The notes beneath the pieces are model-generated. The model searched no databases and was not told the origin of the DNA. It saw only the letters and a program-made list of their open reading frames with translations. Of a stretch of DNA of 64,000 bases, positions 21,801-29,296 are shown in pieces. The stretch comes from Alkalidesulfovibrio alkalitolerans DSM 16529 (GTDB lineage: Bacteria > Desulfobacterota > Desulfovibrionia > Desulfovibrionales > Desulfovibrionaceae): contig NZ_ATHI01000031.1 in the NCBI RefSeq assembly GCF_000422245.1, forward strand, positions 218,011-282,010, given 5' to 3'. The position numbers and the translations under genes were made by a program. Position 1 is the stretch's first letter. Every line of letters begins with the position of its first letter.

Positions 21801-22579
21801 GCGCCTTCGGCGCCGAATACCGCGAGGCCATCGCCACTCGTACCACGGATTCTCCGCTCGACTCCCTGCCCGACGTGGACATCGAGGCCGAAGAAGAGAC
21901 GCTGACCAAGCGGCTCGAACGTCGTCCGACGCCCGAGGAACTGTTGATGTACCTCAACCATCCTGGCGACGCGCTGAAGACCATTGATTTCCGCAGTCAT
22001 TTCGGCGACCCCAACAACGTTCCGCTCGACGTTTGGTTCGAGGGGCTCGAGTCCGGTCGCGAGATGACCTTCACCGACAGTTCTGGCAAACCACATGTGA
22101 TGTCCATCATCGACATGTCCCCCGTGGACGTGCGGGGCGTGCGTGTCGTGCGCTACGTTCTGGACTCGGAGAACCTTTCGTGCGACGTGCGCGTGGCCGA
22201 GGCCAAGGCGGGGCACAAGGTCAGCCTTGAGATGGCCGACCCGGACAACCCCTATCATGTGGCTGCTCCCTCTTCCGGCGACCTATGGGTCATGCACGTT
22301 TCGCCCGGCGATTTCGTCAAAAAGGGTGAGGAGCTTTTGAACATTTCCATTATGAAACAAGAGAAGTCCGTGCATGCGCCCATGGATGCCATGGTCAAGC
22401 GTGTGCTCAAGGACGCCAACTATCAGGAAGACAAGCGCATGGTCCCCGTCAAGGAGGGCGAACTGCTGATCGAGCTTGGGCCCGTCACGGAAACGTGTCC
22501 GGCCTGCGCCAAGCCCATCGCGGAGAGCGACTTCGCTTTTTGCCCGCGGTGCGGCGCGGCGCTTGGGGCCGACAACTAG
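18866..22579 (+). CDS. pyc: Pyruvate carboxylase
   Basis: Carboxylates pyruvate to oxaloacetate. The 1237-residue protein has a biotin carboxylase part (about 10-460; ATP-grasp KAEGGGGGRGIYEV, and EVNTRLQVEHGITE), a carboxyltransferase barrel (about 540-830; SDTTTRDITQSN, DGLFVPAVGAAVQAG), a central carboxylase domain and a C-terminal biotinyl domain with K1164 in IMKQEKS rather than the usual AMKM. It ends with a zinc-ribbon (CPACAKPI and CPRCGAAL) that is unusual for the enzyme. The start ATG 18866 is preceded by AAGGA. It sits next to birA and the PEP synthase-like gene, forming a pyruvate/PEP/oxaloacetate node. Confidence 0.93.
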   Translation: MAEKTYDQVVAEIKGKSILVANRGIPARRIVRTIREMAQGVAIMTATDLDKASPTTAAARELLLLGPDPRAYLDIDLIVKKAAQRGIIAIHPGWGFAAEDDSFPKKCADKGIIFIGPTAEAMRLLGNKVEVRNLAMRCGVPVVPGSEGSVTVEEARRLAHQIGFPIMLKAEGGGGGRGIYEVFNDEQLESSFVKASALAQASFGNPRLFVEKLLTSVRHIEIQVIADKHGNVFCFDERDCTVQRNHQKLVEITPSPWKGMTPELRARLKEYSERLVREVGYHSLCTVEFLVDASGAPYLIEVNTRLQVEHGITECRYGVDLVEEQIAVAFGAKLRFNERNTKPRQWAIQVRINCEDPRKNFSPNSGLITRYVSPGGQGIRLDSCISMGYEFPSNYDSAAALLIAYGRSWGKVCATLERGLREYIIGGLKTTIPFHLQIVKHPRFISADFDTNFVRKHPELYDYTDVEPEELRISRLVAEISAKGYNPYVQLGEYRGVEDKRLGRFEPVCPPLDLSATDIPYPRGDRQAILDKVRDTRAEGVVHFSDTTTRDITQSNSGNRFRLGEDRLIGPYLDLCNFFSLENGGGAHFHVAMLANMTYPFSEAHEWNVFAPRTLKQILIRSTNVLGYKPQPRNLMRRTGEMICEEYDVIRCFDFLNHTENMLPFAEVALSKENKGNIWQPAISLSWAKGFTVEHYLGVADELVRMSAKAAGVTPKKVQKMIILGLKDMAGVCPPAFLRELISGLRKKFPDLVLHYHRHCTDGLFVPAVGAAVQAGAHITDVAMGAAVRWYGQGEVLSTAAYIEQEFGLTNILNKNVLRDCNFVLKQIMPYYDRYTAPYFQGIDYDVVEHGMPGGATSSSQEGAMKQGYIHLLPYMLKFLAGTRKIVRYHDVTPGSQITWNTAFLAVTGAFKRGGERAVRLLLEVLEAVTTKPEGKLTPAEREDRLTLYADSNDAFRQLLLGRYGRLPLGWPPDWVYESAFGAEYREAIATRTTDSPLDSLPDVDIEAEEETLTKRLERRPTPEELLMYLNHPGDALKTIDFRSHFGDPNNVPLDVWFEGLESGREMTFTDSSGKPHVMSIIDMSPVDVRGVRVVRYVLDSENLSCDVRVAEAKAGHKVSLEMADPDNPYHVAAPSSGDLWVMHVSPGDFVKKGEELLNISIMKQEKSVHAPMDAMVKRVLKDANYQEDKRMVPVKEGELLIELGPVTETCPACAKPIAESDFAFCPRCGAALGADN

Positions 22580-22670
22580 GTGGCTCACGATTGACGGAGC
22601 GCCATGGCACAGGATAGACGGTAAACTGTTCCGTTTGCCGGTCCTGTCGGACGCCCCTTAGGTTTTCGCC

Positions 22671-22703
22671 GGGGAGCGAAGGGATTTTTCTCCCTCGCTC
22701 CCC
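22671..22703 (+). other. Hairpin in the pyc-pps intergenic region
   Basis: GGGGAGCGAAGGGA (22671-22684) pairs with TCCCTCGCTCCCC (22691-22703) with one bulged A and a TTTTTC loop. It lies 36 bp before the next start and has no T-run after it, so it may be an mRNA structure in the leader or a processing site rather than a terminator. Confidence 0.5.
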
Positions 22704-22738
22704 ATCAGCCGGGAATATCGCTGCCCAAGGAGTGGAGA

Positions 22739-25700
22739 ATGGCTAAAGCCAGCACAACGTCCGAGCCTTCCAAATCCAAGAAGGCCGAGAAGCAGTCTGC
22801 CGAGGATCTGAAGCAAAAGCTGGTGCTCACCGGCGCGGACATCGTCGCCATTGGCGAGGAGTCCGAACTGCTCGTGGGAGGCAAGAACTACAACACGGCC
22901 ATCATCAGCCAGGTGTCCGGCATCCGGGCTCCCCAGTTCAGGGCCATTTCCGCCCTGGCGTTCCACAAGGTCCTGGACGAGACGCGGGTCAACGCCTCGC
23001 ATATCCGCTCCCTGGTCGATCATGAATACAACAGCACCGACTGGACGGACGCGGAGATCAACAAGGACCCCGAATATCTGAAGCACTTCGTGCGGACCGT
23101 GGCCAAGAAGGCCAAGACCGACGATTCCGTCAAGAAGGGTTCATCGATCCGTCTGCGCACCTTCGTCAACAACGTGGTCGAGGGCTTCGCGACCTCCCCT
23201 GAGGGCATCGACCAGTTGCGCAGGCGTTCCATTCTGGTCCAGGTGGCCATCCTTTCCGTCGATCTGCCCGAGGAAGTGGCCCAGGCCGTGCGCGAGGCCT
23301 ACGCTTCGATCTGCAAGGAGGCGGCTCTCGAGGACGTTCCCGTGGCCGTGCGCTCCTCCGCGGCCGGCGAGGATTCCCGCAAAAAGGCCTTTGCCGGACT
23401 GCAGGACACCTATCTGAACATCGTTGGGGAGAAGATGTGCGTCGAGGCCTACCACTGGGACTGCGCCTCGGCCTACAACCTTCGTTCGATGACGTACCGC
23501 CGCGAGGCCATCCTTGACGCCGTGGGCAAAGCCGAGGAGACCGGCGACGACTCCATCGCCGAGTTGGCCAAGAAAGAGTGGGCCATCGAGAACACCTCAC
23601 TCTCGGTCTGTGTGATGCGGATGATCAATCCGGTCATTTCCGGCACCGCATTCTCGGCCGACACGGCCACGGGTTGCCGGGGCACCGACCGCAAGGAACT
23701 CGTCTCCATCGACGCCTCCTACGGCCTTGGCGAGGCCGTGGTGGGCGGCATGGTCACGCCCGACAAATTCTACGTCTGGCAGCGTGACGACGGGGCCGAG
23801 GTCGTCATCCGCTTCATGGGCTACAAGGACAAGAAAATCGTCTACAGCCCGGGAGGCGGAACCGAGGTCGCCAAGGTCGACGATGACGAGGCCTACCGCT
23901 GGTCGCTTTCCCTGGCCCAGGCCGAGGAGGTCGCCAAGGGAGTGCGCGCCATCTCCAAGGCCTACGGCGGCATGATCATGGACACCGAGTTCTGTCTTGA
24001 CGCCTCGTCGCGGTTGTGGTTCGTGCAGGCTAGGCCGGAAACGCGCTGGAACGAGGAGTTCGAGGACCACCCGCACACCATCTTCATGCGTCGTCTCGAA
24101 GTCGAATCCAAGGCCGCCAAGCGGGCCGAGGTCGTGCTCGAAGGCAACGGCGCCTCGCGCGGTGCGGGAGCGGGCACGGTCAAGTTCCTGCGCAGCGCCC
24201 TGGAACTGAACAAGATCAACAAGGGCGACATCCTGGCCGCCGAGCGCACCGACCCGGACATGGTGCCGGGCATGCGTATCGCCGGCGCCATCATGGCCGA
24301 CGTGGGCGGCGACACCTCGCACGCGGCCATCACCTCACGCGAACTCGGTATTCCGGCGGTCATCGGCATCCAGCGCTTGGAGATGCTGCGTTCACTGGAC
24401 GGGCAGGAAGTCACGGTGGACGGCTCGCGCGGCAAGGTTTTCCGGGGCAAACTACCGTTGGTCGAGGTCGGTGGCGAACTCGACGTCTCCAAACTCCCCG
24501 CCACCAAGACCAAGGTCGGTCTGATTCTGGCCGACGTGGGCCAAGCCTTGTTCCTTTCGCGGCTGCGCGAAGTTCCCGATTTCGAGGTCGGCCTTTTGCG
24601 CGCTGAATTCATGCTCGGCAACATAGGCATCCACCCCATGGCGCTCGAGGCGTTCGACAACGGGACTCTCGAACATGTGGTGCGCAAGAAGCTGAAACAG
24701 CTTGACGCCCAATTGACCAAGGTGCTCAAGGAGCAGTTGCACGCGGGCATCATTTCCTTTTCCCTGAAACTCCGCAACTACGTGGGCCTGATCACCGGCT
24801 TGACCGACGAGATGGAAGCCTTGGCCGAATCCGAGGGCGCACGGGGGACCGACGAGATACTGGCCATCCACCGAAAGCTGCGCGAGCTCGACCGCAAACT
24901 CGACGAGCACGTGGCAATGGCCACCAACCACCTCGACGTACTCAAGACGTCCGTGGATCTTGAAACGCACGTGGCCGTGATTATGGGGTACGACGAGCTT
25001 CTCGCGCCCGAGCCCGCGGATCAGGAGGCCATGGCTCGCCGCCTGGAGACCAAGGCCCGCGCCGACGAGATCGTGCAACGCATCAAGGGGCTGCCCATGG
25101 TGCGTGAGACTATTGAACGCATCACTGAACTGCGCAAGGACGTCGCCGTGAAGATCGGCTTGGCCGGCGACATGGAAGAGATTCGCACGCTTGAGGAGCG
25201 CATTCGCAAGCTCTTGATCTCCAAGGGGTTCCGCACCGGTCGCGAATACTACATCCAGATCCTCTCGCAGTCTTTGGCCGTCTTCGCCATGGCTTTCTAC
25301 GGCAAACCCATCATCTACCGCACCACGGACTTCAAGTCGAACGAGTACAAGAACCTCGTCGGCGGGTCGCTTTTCGAGCACCACGAGGACAACCCCATGC
25401 TCGGCTATCGGGGCGTGTCGCGCAACATTCACGACTGGGAACTCGACGCCTTCAAGCTCGCGCGCGGGATCTTCGGCGGCAAGAACCTCCAGATCATGTT
25501 GCCTTTCGTGCGCACACTTGAGGAAGCACGCAGCATGAAGCGTTATCTCGAGCTCGTGCACAAGCTCAAGAGCGGACAGGACGGGCTGAAAGTCATCCTC
25601 ATGTCCGAGATTCCTTCCAACGCCATCCTGGCCAAGGAGTTTCTCTCCGAGTTCGACGGCTTCTCCATCGGCTCCAACGACATGACCCAGATGGTTCTGG

Positions 25701-26317
25701 CCACGGACCGTGATAACGCGAGCCTCAAGCACATCTATGACGAGGAAGATCCGGCGGTCGTCTGGGCCATCCTGGTGACCATCTTCACGGGTCAGAAGAT
25801 GGGCAAGAAGGTGGGCTTCTGCGGCCAGGGCGTGTCCAACTCGGAGATCCTGCGCGGCCTGGTGTGCGTGGCGGGAATCGTTTCGGCTTCCGTGGTTCCC
25901 GATACCTACCAGCAGACCAAGATCGACATGGCGGCCGTTGAGGCCGAGAACATCCCGCTCTCCGAGCTCGGCGCTTGGCTCAAGAACAAGCACTTCGAGC
26001 GCCTGAAGAAGATCATGAACGACCACAACTACGGACACTTCCTGAAGAAATACCGCACTCCAGAGGACCTGCGCGAATGGTATGATGGTGAATTGACCCG
26101 TCTGGCCGAGCAGCTTCGCGAGAATCTGGAGACCAGCAAGGAATCGTTCTACCGCCAGGAGATGCTCTCCTTCCGGAACAGCTTCCACAAGCCGGTGATC
26201 TACGCTTCCTGGGACTGGGAGCAGACCGTGGCCGACGCTCTGCACCACGCCGGTTTTGCTAGCTACGAAGAGCAAGCCAATGCGCTGGAGACGCAGCGCA
26301 AGCGCAGCGACTGGTAG
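22739..26317 (+). CDS. Phosphoenolpyruvate synthase-like enzyme (PEP/pyruvate-binding domain protein)
   Basis: Probably converts pyruvate, ATP and water to PEP, AMP and phosphate. The 1192-residue protein has an N-terminal ATP-binding domain (VAVRSSAAGEDSRKKAFAG and the VQARPET end), a phosphohistidine swivel domain with H528 in GGDTSHAAI, and a C-terminal PEP-binding barrel with SNEYKNLVGG, MSEIPSNA, GSNDMTQM and the catalytic-cysteine loop GFCGQG. It is about 400 residues longer than E. coli PpsA (792): I see a charged, coiled-coil-like insertion at about residues 650-835 between GIHPMALEAFDNG and the GREYYIQILSQ segment, an N-terminal extension of about 40 residues and a C-terminal extension of about 110. 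It follows pyc by 159 bp. Confidence 0.88.
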   Translation: MAKASTTSEPSKSKKAEKQSAEDLKQKLVLTGADIVAIGEESELLVGGKNYNTAIISQVSGIRAPQFRAISALAFHKVLDETRVNASHIRSLVDHEYNSTDWTDAEINKDPEYLKHFVRTVAKKAKTDDSVKKGSSIRLRTFVNNVVEGFATSPEGIDQLRRRSILVQVAILSVDLPEEVAQAVREAYASICKEAALEDVPVAVRSSAAGEDSRKKAFAGLQDTYLNIVGEKMCVEAYHWDCASAYNLRSMTYRREAILDAVGKAEETGDDSIAELAKKEWAIENTSLSVCVMRMINPVISGTAFSADTATGCRGTDRKELVSIDASYGLGEAVVGGMVTPDKFYVWQRDDGAEVVIRFMGYKDKKIVYSPGGGTEVAKVDDDEAYRWSLSLAQAEEVAKGVRAISKAYGGMIMDTEFCLDASSRLWFVQARPETRWNEEFEDHPHTIFMRRLEVESKAAKRAEVVLEGNGASRGAGAGTVKFLRSALELNKINKGDILAAERTDPDMVPGMRIAGAIMADVGGDTSHAAITSRELGIPAVIGIQRLEMLRSLDGQEVTVDGSRGKVFRGKLPLVEVGGELDVSKLPATKTKVGLILADVGQALFLSRLREVPDFEVGLLRAEFMLGNIGIHPMALEAFDNGTLEHVVRKKLKQLDAQLTKVLKEQLHAGIISFSLKLRNYVGLITGLTDEMEALAESEGARGTDEILAIHRKLRELDRKLDEHVAMATNHLDVLKTSVDLETHVAVIMGYDELLAPEPADQEAMARRLETKARADEIVQRIKGLPMVRETIERITELRKDVAVKIGLAGDMEEIRTLEERIRKLLISKGFRTGREYYIQILSQSLAVFAMAFYGKPIIYRTTDFKSNEYKNLVGGSLFEHHEDNPMLGYRGVSRNIHDWELDAFKLARGIFGGKNLQIMLPFVRTLEEARSMKRYLELVHKLKSGQDGLKVILMSEIPSNAILAKEFLSEFDGFSIGSNDMTQMVLATDRDNASLKHIYDEEDPAVVWAILVTIFTGQKMGKKVGFCGQGVSNSEILRGLVCVAGIVSASVVPDTYQQTKIDMAAVEAENIPLSELGAWLKNKHFERLKKIMNDHNYGHFLKKYRTPEDLREWYDGELTRLAEQLRENLETSKESFYRQEMLSFRNSFHKPVIYASWDWEQTVADALHHAGFASYEEQANALETQRKRSDW

Positions 26318-26343
26318 CTGGCGCATCATACTTACGAAGACCG

Positions 26344-26379
26344 CGGGGCGGCTCCTTTCGGGGTCGCCCCGTTTTTTTT
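26344..26379 (+). terminator. Intrinsic terminator after the PEP synthase-like gene
   Basis: CGGGGCG (26344-26350) pairs perfectly with CGCCCCG (26365-26371) and is followed by eight T residues (26372-26379). Confidence 0.9.
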
Positions 26380-26407
26380 CGTTGTGGAATCGAGGATATG
26401 GAAAAGG

Positions 26408-26437
26408 AAAGGGCCGCCCGTTGCCGGGCGGCCCTTT
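26408..26437 (-). terminator. Perfect 13-bp hairpin, terminator of the leftward M23 gene
   Basis: AAAGGGCCGCCCG (26408-26420) pairs with CGGGCGGCCCTTT (26425-26437) around a 4-base loop. On the minus strand the stem is followed by a T-rich tail (CCTTTTCC). It lies 23 bp beyond the M23 stop codon and could work in both directions. Confidence 0.75.
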
Positions 26438-26459
26438 CGTATTCTGGTTGATATGGGAG

Positions 26460-27764
26460 CTACTGCCGCAGCTTGCTCGCGAAGTTGTTCTCGATCCATT
26501 GCGCGTCCCACCACTCGAAAGGCGTGACCGAAAGCCCGGAGACGAAGACCTCGAAGTGCAGGTGGTCGCCTCCGGCCATACCGGTCGCGCCGCTACGGCC
26601 GATGATCTGGCCGCGCTCGACTCGGTCGCCTTCGTGCACATCGATCTGGCTCAGGTGCGAGTAGAGGGTCATCAGACCCAGGCCATGGTCTATAACCACG
26701 GTTTTACCATAGATGCCGAAGAATTCCGCCAATACCACGACTCCAGTGTTGGCTGCGGGAATGGGGGCATTGGCCACGTCGGCGATGTCCACGCCCAGGT
26801 GGACTTGGTGGTCGATGGTCTCGCCGTTGTACAGGTAGGTGCGGTGGTCTGCGAAACCTGCCATGGGCTTGCCTTCGGCGCGAATGAAGACTTTATCCCA
26901 CAATGGCGTCGCGGCGGATTTCTGTCCCAGATCACGCATCCGTTGCAGATTCTCCTCCCGTAATTGCCTGTTGACCTTGAGGAATAGTTCGAGTCTGCCT
27001 GGGGAAGCGGGAAACCGGTCCTCGAACTGATCCATCTTGCTGTCCAGAAATCGGTCGGAAATGGAGATCGTGTCGTGCCGAAACGTCCTGTCGTTGGCGT
27101 GGAAGGGGAGGGGGCGTTCGCGGATGTTTCCCGCCGGATCCTCAGCCAGAAGGACGGGGGAGAAGGCATTGCGCTCCATGAACCAGGGGAACGCGAACAA
27201 GGCGGCATGCCGACCGTCGGGCAGATGGTAGCCGGGAAAAAAGAGATCGCCGACTACCACGCCGCTTCGGACGACTTCCTCATCGATGGTGTAGACCGCG
27301 AGTCCGGCGCCGCCTCGATTCAGGTTGTGGAACTGGCTTTCCAGGTTGATGACCGGACGTCGCGTGTCGAGGGACATTTCCCAGGTCGTGGCAATGGTGT
27401 TTCCGGCTCCGAAGTTGTAGTTGGAAGCGTCCGTTGCGGTGACTTCAAGAGTAAATGGCCCGTCTTTTATGGCGGCGTCGCCGATTTTTGCAGCGATTTT
27501 TGCGGAAATTCCGCCGTCGAATGACTCTTCGAGGATGACGATGCGTTGATTGTCCTGCACGATGACGATTCTCGCACGGCGCAGACCTGAGCCGGAATCG
27601 TTGAGCGCCACGGTGATTTCCCGGTCTCTGTTGATCGCTTGCGAGTCAAGCTCCACGCTGATTTGCGGAGGGGTGGTGTCCCGGAAATAGGTAACACCGA
27701 GGACCGCCGCCGCGCAGATGATCGCGATGCCAAGGCCGATTGACAAAAGCCGTGAAAACTTCAT
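26460..27764 (-). CDS. M23 family metallopeptidase, membrane-anchored (LytM-type endopeptidase)
   Basis: Likely cleaves peptidoglycan cross-bridges in the periplasm or regulates amidases. The 434-residue protein begins with a signal anchor (about residues 5-26), then a beta-rich domain of about 250 residues with an immunoglobulin-like feel, and a C-terminal LytM domain with zinc ligands visible: HLGVD (first H and D), TLYSHLS and HLHFEVFVSG (HxH). Catalytic ligands appear intact, so it is probably active. The frame is open upstream to 27848, but ATG 27764 gives a normal signal sequence. It stands alone and divergent from the hydrogenase genes. Confidence 0.9.
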   Translation of the reverse strand: MKFSRLLSIGLGIAIICAAAVLGVTYFRDTTPPQISVELDSQAINRDREITVALNDSGSGLRRARIVIVQDNQRIVILEESFDGGISAKIAAKIGDAAIKDGPFTLEVTATDASNYNFGAGNTIATTWEMSLDTRRPVINLESQFHNLNRGGAGLAVYTIDEEVVRSGVVVGDLFFPGYHLPDGRHAALFAFPWFMERNAFSPVLLAEDPAGNIRERPLPFHANDRTFRHDTISISDRFLDSKMDQFEDRFPASPGRLELFLKVNRQLREENLQRMRDLGQKSAATPLWDKVFIRAEGKPMAGFADHRTYLYNGETIDHQVHLGVDIADVANAPIPAANTGVVVLAEFFGIYGKTVVIDHGLGLMTLYSHLSQIDVHEGDRVERGQIIGRSGATGMAGGDHLHFEVFVSGLSVTPFEWWDAQWIENNFASKLRQ

Positions 27765-28279
27765 GTGATGTCCATTCTCGTCGTTGAGGTCTTGGCCGCT
27801 GCTCGGCCTGAACAGGTTGCAGAATAAAGGTTTTTGTCGTGTTGTCAAACCCTGCTCCCATTCTGCCGCGATCCTAAGAAGTGGAACCGGGCAATTCGCA
27901 TGGTGTTACGATTTGCATTTGTGTATGTCGTGATTGCATATTAATTTTGCTTGTGCATTGTGTCGCTTTTGCAGACTTCCTGCGCTGGAAAGCGGATGTT
28001 CAGCATTGGAAAAATGTTTTTCTGTTGACGAAATGGCTGGCGTTGGCGTACGGTCTGGTTACTTGTATCACATTGTAACAAGTTCCGCGTCGCCGTCATC
28101 TCGCGGTTTTGGACGGGAGGCGCGGAAAAAACGTGGAATTCGGCAGGGCTTGAGGCTTTGGCCGAGTACTGCGTCGCCTGGGAGTTCTCCGGCCAGGGCT
28201 GCGGTTGGCGTCCGGCCGGTAATGTGTGGGTGTACAGGCAAAGGCTTTAGAGTGGTTTTTTGACCCTGGAGGTGTTCGA
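27765..28279. other. 515-bp divergent intergenic region, M23 gene to hydrogenase
   Basis: No supported gene. This region must hold the promoters for the leftward M23 gene and the rightward hydrogenase operon. It includes a slightly AT-richer stretch at about 27900-28090 with a candidate promoter and an inverted repeat listed separately. I see no RNA gene. Confidence 0.7.
28043..28083 (+). promoter_or_regulatory. Candidate hydrogenase promoter with overlapping inverted repeat
   Basis: TTGGCG (28043-28048) and TATCAC (28066-28071) are spaced by 17 bases, each 4 of 6 matches to consensus. The -10 element lies inside an inverted repeat, ACTTGT (28061-28066) and ACAAGT (28078-28083), separated by 11 bases, an arrangement that would suit a dimeric repressor or activator. 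The start codon is about 200 bases downstream. Confidence 0.35.
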
Positions 28280-29236
28280 ATGAAAATTCACGTGGGACAC
28301 GGAGACACAAACGCCGAGGAGCGGCTGAACAAGAACGGCGTCTCCCGCCGTGACTTCATGAAGTTCTGCGCCACAGTCTCGGCAGTCCTCGGCCTTGGCG
28401 CGTCCGGCGCGTCCGAAGTGGCAGCCGCCCTGACCCAGAAACGTCGTCCCAGCGTCGTGTACCTGCATTTCGCGGAGTGCACGGGCTGTTCGGAATCGGT
28501 GCTGCGGGCCGTCGAGCCGATCATGATCGACGATCTCATCCTCGACACCATTTCCCTTGACTATCATGAAACTCTGATGGCCGCCGCCGGCGAAGCCGCC
28601 GAGGAAGCCCTTCACAAGGCCGTGCACGATCCGGCCGGTTTCGTGTGCGTCGTCGAGGGCGGAATTCCCACAGCTCAGAACGGCATCCATGGCATGGTCG
28701 GCGGACACACCATGCTGTCCATGGCCAAAGACATCATCCCCAAGGCTCAGGCCACCATCGCCATCGGCAACTGCGCCAACTTCGGCGGCATCCAGGCCGC
28801 GCGGCCCAACCCCACCCAGGCCATGGGCGTCAACGAGTGCCTGAAAGACCTCGGTGTGAGCGCCATCAACATCGCGGGCTGCCCGCCCCCGCCGCACAAC
28901 TTCGTCGGCGCGGTGGTGCTCTACCTGCAAGGCAAGAAGATCGATCTGGACGAGTACAACCGTCCCCTGGCCTTCTACGGCGAGACCGTGCACGACAAGT
29001 GCGAGCGGCTGAAGTACTTCGACGAGGGCAAGTTCGCCCCATCCTTCGATTCCGAAGAGGCGCGCAAGGGCTACTGCCTCTACGAAGTCGGCTGCCGCGG
29101 TCCCTACACCTACAACAACTGTCCCACGGTCAAGTTCAACCAGACGAGTTGGCCGGTCGAGGCCGGGCACCCCTGCATCGGTTGCAGCGAGCCCAACTTC
29201 TGGGACACCATGACGCCGTTCTACGAGCCCATGTAG
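28280..29236 (+). CDS. hynB: Periplasmic [NiFe] hydrogenase small subunit
   Basis: Carries the Fe-S clusters that move electrons between the NiFe site and periplasmic cytochrome c3. The 318-residue precursor has a twin-arginine signal (SRRDFMKF, R23-R24, then a hydrophobic segment ending near ASEVAAAL). Cluster cysteines are visible in [10 protein letters not shown] and GNCANFGG for the proximal cluster, [23 protein letters not shown] and HPCIGCSEP for the others. The ATG at 28280 is preceded by a GGAGG; the frame is open to 28226 but without a signal-like start. It is followed by the large subunit 60 bp later, and the folded pair should be exported together by Tat. Confidence 0.97.
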   Translation: MKIHVGHGDTNAEERLNKNGVSRRDFMKFCATVSAVLGLGASGASEVAAALTQKRRPSVVYLHFAECTGCSESVLRAVEPIMIDDLILDTISLDYHETLMAAAGEAAEEALHKAVHDPAGFVCVVEGGIPTAQNGIHGMVGGHTMLSMAKDIIPKAQATIAIGNCANFGGIQAARPNPTQAMGVNECLKDLGVSAINIAGCPPPPHNFVGAVVLYLQGKKIDLDEYNRPLAFYGETVHDKCERLKYFDEGKFAPSFDSEEARKGYCLYEVGCRGPYTYNNCPTVKFNQTSWPVEAGHPCIGCSEPNFWDTMTPFYEPM

Positions 29237-29296
29237 GTTTTGGTGACAGGCGCGAAAGCACGTTAATCAGCCGTTTTCCCCAAGGGAGGAAATACA

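Noticed and set aside
28030..28050. Possible sigma-54 promoter ahead of the hydrogenase genes
   Set aside because: GG and GC elements are present, but the spacing is 9 rather than 10 bases and the flanks do not fit TGGCAC...TTGCA.
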